A stretch of DNA of 5,405 nt, taken from the NCBI GenBank assembly GCA_023263465.1, contig JALQWV010000029.1, positions 1-5,405 of the forward strand, written 5' to 3'. Of the stretch, positions 1 to 5,405 are shown one piece after another. A program made the translations under genes and the position numbers. Source of the DNA: Ilumatobacteraceae bacterium (GTDB lineage: Bacteria > Actinomycetota > Acidimicrobiia > Acidimicrobiales > Ilumatobacteraceae). Every line of letters begins with the position of its first letter. Within the stretch, counting starts at the first letter, position 1. The notes beneath the pieces are model-generated. The model did no database searches. It was given only the letters and a program-made list of their open reading frames with translations, and was not told where the DNA came from.

Positions 1-915
1 CGCAAGTACAAGCGATGCCATAAAACCACAGAAGGTCGCATAGAGCCAGGCACGATCAGCCCGATGCTTACCGTTCCTGCACACATTGTGAAGCCGCCGT
101 ATGCAGAGACCGGCAAGGTCACACGTTGGCAAGAATCTGCAGTGAAGTCACCTGAGATTATTGAACGCATGCGCATTGCATGTTCCGCTGCTGCAGAAGT
201 ACTGCGATTGGCAGGTGAGTTTGTTCGTCCGGGAATTACAACCGATGACATTGATGTGTATGTGCACAACTTGTGCATCGAGCGCGGTGCATACCCAAGT
301 CCATTGAACTATTCGGGCTACCCAAAGAGCGTGTGCACATCAGTGAATGAAGTGATCTGCCACGGCATTCCTGATTCACGTGTACTGCAAGAAGGCGACA
401 TCATCAATCTCGACGTCACGTGTTATATGAATGGCGTTCACGGTGACACCAATGCAACATTTGCTGTTGGCGAAATTGACAAGGAGAGTCGCGACCTCAT
501 TTCCATTACTGAAGAATGCATTTGGCGTGGAATTGAAGCCGTTGTGCCAGGTCGCCCTCTGAGCGACATTGGTAAAGCCATCGAAACACGAGCAAAGCAA
601 GACCAAATGGGTGTCATCCGTGCATTTATCGGTCACGGAATTGGCGAGCAATTCCACACCGATATTCAGGTCCTGCACTACTACGACAAGAGCAACAACA
701 CCATCATGCGCCCAGGCATGACGTTCACCATTGAACCCATGATTTCTCTTGGCACTTATCAGCACCGCATGTGGAAAGACGACTGGACAGCAGTAACTGC
801 AGATGGCAAACGAACCGCCCAGTTTGAGCACACTGTGTTGGTAACCGAAACCGGTGTTGATGTTTTGACTGGCGGCAAAGGTGCTGCTTCTCCGTTTGCA
901 CCCTGGAATCGGTAA
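1..915 (+). CDS. map: Type I methionine aminopeptidase with SEC-C N-terminus, 5' partial
   Basis: Removes the initiator methionine from new proteins in the cytoplasm, using a two-metal centre. The frame is open from base 1, so the gene starts outside the window; 304 codons are visible. Counting from base 1, the five metal ligands are present: D138 (NLDVT), D149 (GDTNATF), H212 (GHGIG), E245 (FTIEPM) and E276 (QFEHT). The conserved histidine of CHGIPD is H121. Codons 1-8 read RKYKRCHK, which matches the end of a SEC-C zinc motif (CxCGSGxKYKxCH), with C6 and H7 as the last two ligands. A proline-rich linker follows (codons 14-34, PG..SP...VP....PPY), like that of the actinobacterial MapB/type Ic enzymes. 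The ATG at 64 falls inside this linker and has no Shine-Dalgarno, so it is unlikely to be the start. The last 14 residues (GGKGAASPFAPWNR) extend past the usual end of the fold. Family assignment is secure; the SEC-C call rests on 8 residues. Confidence 0.95.
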   Translation, partial: RKYKRCHKTTEGRIEPGTISPMLTVPAHIVKPPYAETGKVTRWQESAVKSPEIIERMRIACSAAAEVLRLAGEFVRPGITTDDIDVYVHNLCIERGAYPSPLNYSGYPKSVCTSVNEVICHGIPDSRVLQEGDIINLDVTCYMNGVHGDTNATFAVGEIDKESRDLISITEECIWRGIEAVVPGRPLSDIGKAIETRAKQDQMGVIRAFIGHGIGEQFHTDIQVLHYYDKSNNTIMRPGMTFTIEPMISLGTYQHRMWKDDWTAVTADGKRTAQFEHTVLVTETGVDVLTGGKGAASPFAPWNR

Positions 916-922
916 TAATCGC

Positions 923-927
923 GAGGT
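923..927 (+). promoter_or_regulatory. Ribosome binding site of coaA
   Basis: GAGGT lies 9 bases before the ATG at 937, within the 21-base gap after the aminopeptidase stop. It supports this start. The HTH gene on the other strand has its GAGGA at the same spacing, which gives a local norm for judging other starts. Confidence 0.75.
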
Positions 928-936
928 AACTCACAC

Positions 937-1869
937 ATGATTGATGCCATTGACGTAGACCGATATTTAAGATTTGATCGCCACGAATGGGCAGAGTTAC
1001 GTGCACAAACACCTCTCACACTGCACGAACGAGATCTTGAAGCTCTTCGTGGAATTAACGACCGCATTGATCTTGAAGAAGTGGTCGCTGTGTACTTGCC
1101 ACTCACTCGCCTATTGAACTTGTACGTCAGCGCCACGCAAAATCTGCACCGAGTTTCGGCAACATTCTTGGGCGCCATCGCGCCAAAGATGCCGTATGTC
1201 ATTGGCATTGCGGGAAGTGTTGCAGTAGGAAAAAGCACTTCTGCTCGTATTTTGCAGGCTCTGCTCACCCGTTGGCCTGAGCACCCACGAGTCGAACTGA
1301 TTACCACAGATGGGTTCCTTCACCCCAATGCCGTGCTGAATGAGCGCGGAATTATGAACCGCAAGGGCTTCCCTGAAAGCTATGACACCAAGCGATTAGT
1401 TCAGTTTTTGCGCGAAGTGAAAGCCGGATCCAGCGATGTTGCTGCCCCCGTGTACAGCCACGTGGTGTACGACATTGTTCAAGGCGACAGCGTTGTCATC
1501 AATCGTCCCGACATTTTGATTGTTGAAGGATTGAACGTATTGCAAGTAGGAACCGACTCAGCAGAATTCGTGAGCGACTACTTCGACTTTTCTATCTACA
1601 TTGATGCAAACGAGCAAGATGTAGAGAACTGGTACGTCGAACGATTCTTTGCATTACGACAAACCGTGTTCCAAAACCCAGAGAGCTTCTTCAATAACTT
1701 TGCTGCACTCAGCGACGATGAAGCTGAAGCAGTGGCTCGGGGAATTTGGAGAGAAATCAATGGTAAGAACTTGCGGGAAAACATTGCGCCAACTCGTTCA
1801 CGAGCATCATTAGTGATGCAAAAAGGCGCTGATCACCGCGTGACCGAAGTACACCTCAGAAAACTGTAA
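937..1869 (+). CDS. coaA: Type I pantothenate kinase
   Basis: Phosphorylates pantothenate with ATP to 4'-phosphopantothenate, the first and usually controlling step of coenzyme A synthesis, in the cytoplasm. The length of 310 residues is close to the E. coli (316) and M. tuberculosis (312) enzymes. The P-loop GSVAVGKST spans residues 93-101, with K99 as the ATP-binding lysine. TTDGFLHP follows, with D125 at the place of the E. coli catalytic D127. RKGFPESYD (142-150) and PVYSH (171-175, H175 equivalent to E. coli H177) form part of the pantothenate and CoA site. R241 in FALRQ matches E. coli R243. The C-terminus NIAPTRSRASLVMQKGADH...LRKL is typical of the family. In this family CoA feedback-inhibits by competing with ATP. 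The gene follows the aminopeptidase by 21 bases on the same strand and is probably co-transcribed with it. It appears intact, with no missing key residue. Confidence 0.97.
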   Translation: MIDAIDVDRYLRFDRHEWAELRAQTPLTLHERDLEALRGINDRIDLEEVVAVYLPLTRLLNLYVSATQNLHRVSATFLGAIAPKMPYVIGIAGSVAVGKSTSARILQALLTRWPEHPRVELITTDGFLHPNAVLNERGIMNRKGFPESYDTKRLVQFLREVKAGSSDVAAPVYSHVVYDIVQGDSVVINRPDILIVEGLNVLQVGTDSAEFVSDYFDFSIYIDANEQDVENWYVERFFALRQTVFQNPESFFNNFAALSDDEAEAVARGIWREINGKNLRENIAPTRSRASLVMQKGADHRVTEVHLRKL

Positions 1870-1875
1870 TTACAG
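1864..1875. repeat. Perfect 12-base palindrome between convergent genes
   Basis: CTGTAATTACAG is its own reverse complement. It covers the last codon and stop codon of coaA and six of the seven bases between coaA and the convergent HAD gene. As a hairpin it gives only four base pairs around AATT, with no U-tract, so it is a poor intrinsic terminator. An overlapping 5-bp stem, ACAGC (1872-1876) with GCTGT (1885-1889), is equally weak. It could be a protein-binding site or chance. Confidence 0.35.
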
Positions 1876-1876
1876 C

Positions 1877-2578
1877 CTATTTGCGCTGTTCTGCCAACCA
1901 CTCTGGCACCAGGCTGAGCGATTCCAGTTCTACATACCGATCGGTGTTTGCTGTTGGGTGTTCGGCGTGATCAAGTTCCCAAAGAATTTCGTACGGCACG
2001 TAGACACCGAATCCTCCAATTGCAAGCACCGGAAGAATGTCACTCTTCATCGAATTGCCCACCATGCAAAAACGCTCCGGGTTGATGTCGAGGCTCTTCA
2101 AAACATGTGCATAGGTTGCTGGATCTTTTTCCAGCACGATTTCAACATGTTCAAAATGGTGGCTTAAGCCACTGGTCTCAACTTTTCGTGTTTGGTGAGC
2201 AAGATCACCCTTCGTGATCAAAATGGTGCGAAATTGTGAACTGACTTTGGCAAGAACTTCAGCGACTCCATCAAACACTCGGACCGGCTCGGTGAGATGC
2301 TCGCGAACTCCGTGCAAAATCGTTTGCAACTCAAACGCAGGTATTTGACCATTTGTCAGTGTGATCGCCGCTTCTATAGAGGAAAGTCCAAACGATTTCA
2401 CACCGTAGCCATAGGCGTCAATGTTTTTACGTTCTGTGGCAATAAGCGCTGCCTTGATGTCAACCCCCACAGAAACGTACGGCGTGAGTATTTTGACGAA
2501 TTCAGTTTCGTACTTACGAAATGAGTCTTCGCTAAACCACAGCGTGTCATCGGCATCAAATGCCACAACATCAAACAT
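1877..2578 (-). CDS. HAD-superfamily hydrolase (probable small-molecule phosphatase)
   Basis: A 233-residue haloacid dehalogenase-type hydrolase, predicted to remove phosphate from a small metabolite in the cytoplasm with Mg2+. All four HAD motifs are visible. Motif I is FDADDTL, with nucleophile D8 and acid/base D10. Motif II is ILITKGD, with T122. Motif III is K151 in LEKDP. Motif IV is VGNSMKSD, ending at D180. Residues about 15-90 form a helical insert between motifs I and II, as in C1-cap (subfamily I) enzymes. The PY..LWE segment after motif IV (195-201) recurs in one group of bacterial HAD proteins. The substrate cannot be read from the sequence. The start at 2578 is two bases after the stop of the HTH gene and has no Shine-Dalgarno, so translation is probably coupled. 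It is the last gene of a three-gene unit with a thiamine-binding protein, which makes a phosphorylated thiamine-type compound a possible substrate, by inference only. Confidence 0.9.
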   Translation of the reverse strand: MFDVVAFDADDTLWFSEDSFRKYETEFVKILTPYVSVGVDIKAALIATERKNIDAYGYGVKSFGLSSIEAAITLTNGQIPAFELQTILHGVREHLTEPVRVFDGVAEVLAKVSSQFRTILITKGDLAHQTRKVETSGLSHHFEHVEIVLEKDPATYAHVLKSLDINPERFCMVGNSMKSDILPVLAIGGFGVYVPYEILWELDHAEHPTANTDRYVELESLSLVPEWLAEQRK

Positions 2579-2580
2579 GG

Positions 2581-2946
2581 TTATCGATGCAACGCATTCA
2601 AGTAGTTGTACACCGTGATGCGCGACACTTTCATTGCGTCTGCAACATCTTCAACTGCGCGACGCAGAATGAATGCGCCCTGTTCGTCGAGCATACGGAT
2701 TGCTTTTTGCTTGTCGTTACGTGAAAGATCTGACAACTTGTTGCCTAGTTCTCGCTCAACGACCTCAATAATTCGATCAAGAGCACCGTGAAGTGGTGGC
2801 AACCTGATTCCAGCAATAACAGCGCCCTCCCACTGCAACTCGATATCCCCGGCGGTGATGTTTTCGCGAGCAATCAGTGATGCCCCAACAGCATCAATGA
2901 GCGGCTTCGCGGCAACAACCACGGGATGATCGTGTGGGACCGTCAC
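2581..2946 (-). CDS. Short DauR/YheO-type helix-turn-helix protein
   Basis: A probable DNA-binding regulator of 121 residues. The C-terminal half, LSRNDKQKAIRMLDEQGAF (74-92) followed by AVEDVADAMKVSRITVYNYL (97-116), matches the HTH domain of the DauR/YheO family (HTH_22). The HTH lies at about 97-119. DauR and YheO proteins carry a PAS-like domain before the HTH. Here only about 70 residues precede it (including QWEGAVIAGIRLP and LHGALDRIIEVVERELG), too short for a full PAS-like domain. The start is GTG at 2946, supported by GAGGA at 2960-2956. It overlaps the stop of the thiamine-binding gene by four bases (GTGA). The overlap suggests the two proteins are made together, and the neighbour could provide the ligand sensing this protein seems to lack. 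Family assignment by motif is fairly strong; the regulated genes are unknown, though its own unit is the natural first guess. Confidence 0.85.
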   Translation of the reverse strand: MTVPHDHPVVVAAKPLIDAVGASLIARENITAGDIELQWEGAVIAGIRLPPLHGALDRIIEVVERELGNKLSDLSRNDKQKAIRMLDEQGAFILRRAVEDVADAMKVSRITVYNYLNALHR

Positions 2947-3188
2947 GGGTGTGAGTCCTCGATGGACCCAACATCAACACTGACAAACGTTGCCCCGTTT
3001 GCATATGCAGCACGCATCAAGTCAGCTATGGCTTCGGGCAATTCCGATTTAGGCACCGAGAACGAAGACCCAAACGGGCCAAATTCAACAATGAGGCCAC
3101 GTTTTTCTACCGCGGCAACTGCTGCCGTCACATGAGCCCCCGGTGCACCTTCGATGAATGGTTCAATGGTGAATTCCACGGTCAGCAT
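2943..3188 (-). CDS. Thiamine-binding protein, MTH1187/YkoF-like (DUF77)
   Basis: A single-domain protein of 81 residues that resembles the MTH1187/YkoF thiamine-binding family, a ferredoxin-like fold that binds thiamine or its pyrimidine part and often forms multimers. Visible family features are the N-terminal strand MLTVEFTIEPF, the GAPGAHVTAAVAAVEKRGL helix region (14-32), the strand and turn VEFGPFGSSFSV (34-45), and the closing ANGATFVSVDVG (63-74). There is no signal peptide or membrane segment, so it should be cytoplasmic. It is the first gene of a three-gene unit with the HTH and HAD genes. The ATG at 3188 has no good Shine-Dalgarno (only GATGG four bases away) but has a TACGAT box six bases upstream, so the mRNA may be leaderless. 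The family role is still poorly defined; carrier, sensor or buffering roles are all possible. Confidence 0.85.
   Translation of the reverse strand: MLTVEFTIEPFIEGAPGAHVTAAVAAVEKRGLIVEFGPFGSSFSVPKSELPEAIADLMRAAYANGATFVSVDVGSIEDSHP
2956..2960 (-). promoter_or_regulatory. Ribosome binding site of the HTH gene
   Basis: On the minus strand GAGGA lies nine bases before the GTG at 2946, inside the end of the thiamine-binding gene. It supports GTG as the start, with the GTGA overlap. Confidence 0.65.
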
Positions 3189-3194
3189 GCAACC

Positions 3195-3200
3195 ATCGTA
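3195..3200 (-). promoter_or_regulatory. Candidate -10 box for the thiamine-binding/HTH/HAD unit
   Basis: TACGAT on the minus strand fits the TANNNT form of a bacterial -10 element. Six bases (GGTTGC) separate it from the ATG at 3188, which places the expected transcript start at or next to the start codon. No clear -35 is seen at the usual distance. Confidence 0.45.
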
Positions 3201-3220
3201 AACAATTCGCCGTAGTTGCG

Positions 3221-3226
3221 TACCAT
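3221..3226 (+). promoter_or_regulatory. Candidate -10 box for the amidohydrolase
   Basis: TACCAT fits TANNNT and is separated by six bases (TGCCCT) from the ATG at 3233. The expected transcript start is at the start codon, giving a leaderless mRNA. There is no Shine-Dalgarno before this ATG. No clear -35 is seen. It mirrors the box on the opposite strand within the same 44-base spacer. Confidence 0.45.
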
Positions 3227-3232
3227 TGCCCT

Positions 3233-4498
3233 ATGGCTACAACTCCACTTTCACAGCCCGCAAATGAACGCCACGGCAACGCAACTGGCGTGCAACAGCA
3301 AGCAGCAGGAATGCTCGAATACGCGCGTTCCATTCGCCGCGACCTGCACGTATGGCCAGAAATTGGTCTTGATCTTCCAAAGACCCGCGAACGCGTTTTA
3401 GAAGCACTTGATGGACTTCCACTTGACATCACTCTGCACAAAACGACAAGTGGTATTGCAGCAATGTTGACTGGCGACAAGCCAGGCCCAACCGTGATGT
3501 TGCGAGGCGATATGGATGCACTCCCCATGCCTGAAGACACCGGACTTGATTTCGCGTCAAAAGTAGACAATGTGATGCACGCATGCGGTCACGACACGCA
3601 TGTTGCCATGCTCGCTGGAGCAGCAAAGATGTTGAGCGAACGCAAAGCAACGCTTCCTGGTCGAGTGTTGTTCATGTTTCAACCCGGCGAGGAAGGGTAT
3701 GGCGGCGCTGAGTACATGTTGGATGAAGGAATCCTCGATGTTGGTCCGAATCGTGATGGCAGCGAATCACCACTCACAGCCGCATATGCGCTGCACATCA
3801 CATCCTCTTTGCCTGCTGGTTTCATTGGCACCAAGAGCGGGCCCATCATGGCATCAAGCGATGTGTTGCGCATTGAAGTGAAAGGTAAGGGCGGTCACGC
3901 ATCTGAGCCATTCCGAACACTTGACCCTGTTCCAGTTGCTTGCGAAATTGTTACTGCTCTACAAGCATTTATTACTCGACGAGTGGAAATTTGGGATCCA
4001 GCAGTTATCACCATTACCAAGTTGATTGCAGGAACTGCAACTAACGTAATTCCCGAAGTTGCCCGAGTTGAAGGAACAATTCGCGCAATGAGCGCATCAA
4101 CACGCAAGAAAGTGCACGATGGTATCAAGCGTGTTGCAGAAGGTATTGCTGCAGCACACGACATGGAAGCAACCGTTGTAGTTGAACTTGGTTACCCGGT
4201 AACCGTGAACGATGGTCCATCTGCAGATTTTGCACTTGATGTTGCAGAAGCAATTGTGGGCAGCGATGCGGCACTGCGAATGCCACACGCAGTAATGGGT
4301 GCTGAAGATTTCAGTTATGTATTGGAAAAGAAACCCGGTGCAATGGTGTTCCTTGGCGGAACACCACACAACAAAGACTTCCGCACCGCTGCACCGAACC
4401 ACTCAAACCGCGTGATGTTTGAAGAAGATGCCATGATCACCGGTATGGCGGTGTACTCCTCGCTTGCGTTGCGAACCCTCGGCGTCACCCTTGACTAG
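3233..4498 (+). CDS. M20D-family amidohydrolase (hippurate/IAA-amino acid hydrolase type)
   Basis: A metal-dependent hydrolase of 421 residues that cleaves an amide bond, typically of an N-acyl amino acid. The family includes hippurate hydrolases and IAA-amino acid hydrolases. RRDLHVWPEIGL (35-46) and MLRGDMDALPM (89-99) are typical N-terminal motifs. MHACGHDTHVAMLAG (115-129) carries the metal ligands C118 and H120, the mark of M20D rather than ArgE/DapE. QPGEEG holds E153 and catalytic-site E154. H188 is in ALHIT, H222 in the GGHASEP dimerisation-domain motif, MGAEDFS is at 355-361, and H390 in PNHSN. All key residues are present. There is no signal peptide, so it is cytoplasmic. The exact substrate is not readable. 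The first 25 residues are Q/A-rich and poorly conserved; an ATG at 3311 is an alternative start, but its AGGA touches the start codon and is too close. It is divergent from the thiamine-binding gene and overlaps the CoA-transferase frame at its end. Confidence 0.93.
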   Translation: MATTPLSQPANERHGNATGVQQQAAGMLEYARSIRRDLHVWPEIGLDLPKTRERVLEALDGLPLDITLHKTTSGIAAMLTGDKPGPTVMLRGDMDALPMPEDTGLDFASKVDNVMHACGHDTHVAMLAGAAKMLSERKATLPGRVLFMFQPGEEGYGGAEYMLDEGILDVGPNRDGSESPLTAAYALHITSSLPAGFIGTKSGPIMASSDVLRIEVKGKGGHASEPFRTLDPVPVACEIVTALQAFITRRVEIWDPAVITITKLIAGTATNVIPEVARVEGTIRAMSASTRKKVHDGIKRVAEGIAAAHDMEATVVVELGYPVTVNDGPSADFALDVAEAIVGSDAALRMPHAVMGAEDFSYVLEKKPGAMVFLGGTPHNKDFRTAAPNHSNRVMFEEDAMITGMAVYSSLALRTLGVTLD

Positions 4499-5405
4499 AG
4501 GCACAAATACCCAGCAAACAGGAGGCAAACGCCCCCTTGAGGGCGTTCGTGTACTTGATTTCACCCGCGTACTCTCGGGCCCACATGCCACGCGCATGCT
4601 GTCCGACTTGGGTGCCGAAGTCATCAAAGTTGAGCCACCAGAAGGCGACTTGACGCGCTTTGCTCAACCACGAGTGAATTCGTTATCAAGCTATTTCATT
4701 CAGCAAAACATTGGCAAGCAAAACATCTCTCTCGACTTGTCTAAGCCTGAAGCGTCAACTCTCATCATGCGACTCATTCCGTTTTGCGATGTTGTGGTGG
4801 AAAATTTTCGTCCCGGTGTCATGAGTCGGCTTGGTCTCAGCACTGAACGCATGATGGAGGCAAACAGTCAACTTATCGTTGCGTCAATAAGCGGTTACGG
4901 AGCAACTGGCCCGTGGCAAGGCCGTCGCGCGTACGCGCCGGTAGTAAACGCGGAAACTGGAATCACCAAACATCAAGGCGATGCACAGAGGCGCGAACAT
5001 GCAAACGATCCGCATAGTCACGGCGATGTATACACCGCACTTGAAGCAGCATCGGCAATTCTTGCTGCGTTGTATCAGCGCGAGCACACAGGTGTTGGTC
5101 AATACATTGACATCTCAATGGCTGAAACTATGTTGTATGTAAACGAACATGCACATGATCAATTGTGGGATAAGCAGGTGCCACCAGGATCCATTCGTTC
5201 GTTTCAACCTGCCGATTACCCTGTGCTCACGGTTGCCGACGGTTCGCAAGTAGTGGTCAGCGGTCATCCTGCAGAACGTGGAACGTTTGACTATTTTGTC
5301 GCAGCAATGGAACAACCGCAGTTGTTGAATGACCCACGTTTCACTGATATTCCTGAGCGACTAGAAAACTTTGCAGCATTGATGGACTTATTGCGCGCAT
5401 GGGCA
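4491..5405 (+). CDS. Family III (CaiB/BaiF) CoA-transferase, 3' partial
   Basis: Moves CoA between an acyl-CoA donor and a carboxylic acid acceptor. The open frame runs to the end of the window: 305 codons, with about 80-110 residues missing compared with the usual family length. Conserved features, counted from the TTG at 4491, are GVRVLDFTRVLSGPHATRML near the N-terminus, DLGAEVIKVEPPEGD, the hallmark VENFRPG (103-109), SISGYGATGPW, HGD with D179 at the place of the catalytic Asp (formyl-CoA transferase D169), and REHTGVGQYIDISMAE. Asp forms a CoA/anhydride intermediate in this family. There is no ATG or GTG start before the conserved region. The TTG at 4491 overlaps the amidohydrolase stop by eight bases and would fit coupled translation, but has no Shine-Dalgarno. 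The start is therefore uncertain; the family call is not. The substrate is unknown. Pairing with an amidohydrolase suggests that an acid released from an amide may be activated to its CoA ester. Confidence 0.9.
   Translation, partial: MTRGTNTQQTGGKRPLEGVRVLDFTRVLSGPHATRMLSDLGAEVIKVEPPEGDLTRFAQPRVNSLSSYFIQQNIGKQNISLDLSKPEASTLIMRLIPFCDVVVENFRPGVMSRLGLSTERMMEANSQLIVASISGYGATGPWQGRRAYAPVVNAETGITKHQGDAQRREHANDPHSHGDVYTALEAASAILAALYQREHTGVGQYIDISMAETMLYVNEHAHDQLWDKQVPPGSIRSFQPADYPVLTVADGSQVVVSGHPAERGTFDYFVAAMEQPQLLNDPRFTDIPERLENFAALMDLLRAWA
4520..4525 (+). promoter_or_regulatory. Perfect AGGAGG inside the CoA-transferase 5' region
   Basis: AGGAGG is the strongest Shine-Dalgarno match in the window, 21 bases after the amidohydrolase stop. 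At the spacing used by coaA and the HTH gene, the in-frame codon is CTT (4536), not a start. A TTG at 4537 is out of frame. Either it is a chance Thr-Gly-Gly coding match, or the real start is unusual or hidden by a sequence error. Confidence 0.4.

Noticed and set aside
64..66. ATG at 64 as the start of the methionine aminopeptidase
   Set aside because: The frame is open to base 1, the upstream codons encode conserved SEC-C and linker residues, and no Shine-Dalgarno precedes it.
376..1307. Minus-strand open frames at 376-831, 725-1012 and 759-1307
   Set aside because: They lie opposite the aminopeptidase and coaA, both with complete motif sets, and their translations show no recognisable domain.
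1872..1889. Hairpin ACAGC...GCTGT as a terminator
   Set aside because: A 5-bp stem with an 8-base loop and no T-run on either strand is too weak to call a terminator.
3197..3231. Approximate direct repeat (CGTAAACAATTCGCC and CGTACCATTGCCC) as operators
   Set aside because: The match needs a gap and several mismatches; it is not better than expected by chance in this spacer.
4097..4402. Minus-strand open frame of 101 codons
   Set aside because: It is opposite the conserved amidohydrolase C-terminal region and its Cys-rich translation looks like a frame artefact.
4537..4660. Small TTG-started frame after AGGAGG
   Set aside because: It is a short out-of-frame reading inside the CoA-transferase, with no recognisable product.
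4403..5315. Minus-strand open frames opposite the CoA-transferase (4403-4627, 4485-4667, 4884-5102, 5115-5315)
   Set aside because: The plus-strand frame carries continuous family III motifs to the window end; the opposite frames show none.

Overview
The window reads as ordinary chromosomal DNA of a bacterium, most likely an actinobacterium (Actinomycetota) of moderate GC. The base composition is roughly balanced by eye. The methionine aminopeptidase, type I pantothenate kinase, HTH protein and thiamine-binding protein all resemble actinobacterial versions. A low- or mid-GC aquatic lineage is possible, but the exact lineage cannot be fixed from the sequence. No tRNA, rRNA, CRISPR array, insertion sequence or phage gene was seen. 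The DNA is almost fully coding: the largest gap between genes is 44 bases.

Region 1 (1-1869, + strand) holds two housekeeping genes. The first is a methionine aminopeptidase whose 5' end lies outside the window. Its first visible residues look like the end of a SEC-C zinc motif, so the ATG at 64 is internal. The second, 21 bases downstream, is type I pantothenate kinase (coaA), the first step of coenzyme A synthesis.

Region 2 (1877-3188, - strand) is a tight three-gene unit, read right to left: a small thiamine-binding (MTH1187/YkoF-like) protein, a short HTH protein with a DauR/YheO-type C-terminal domain, and a HAD phosphatase. The first two overlap by GTGA and the third starts 2 bases after the second ends. 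The unit may link thiamine (or a related pyrimidine) sensing to gene control and phosphate removal. That link is inference. coaA and the HAD gene converge with 7 bases between them, and a perfect 12-base palindrome sits there.

Region 3 (3189-5405, + strand) starts at the 44-base divergent spacer. Both outward genes have a TANNNT box six bases before the ATG and no good Shine-Dalgarno, so both may be leaderless. The + strand genes are an M20D amidohydrolase and, overlapping its end, a family III (CaiB/BaiF) CoA-transferase that runs off the right edge. The CoA-transferase has no ATG or GTG start. The best candidate is a TTG inside the end of the previous gene, while a perfect AGGAGG lies inside its early coding region with no usable start after it.

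The best candidate for something under-described is the thiamine-binding/HTH/HAD unit. The SEC-C aminopeptidase and the paired leaderless promoters come next.
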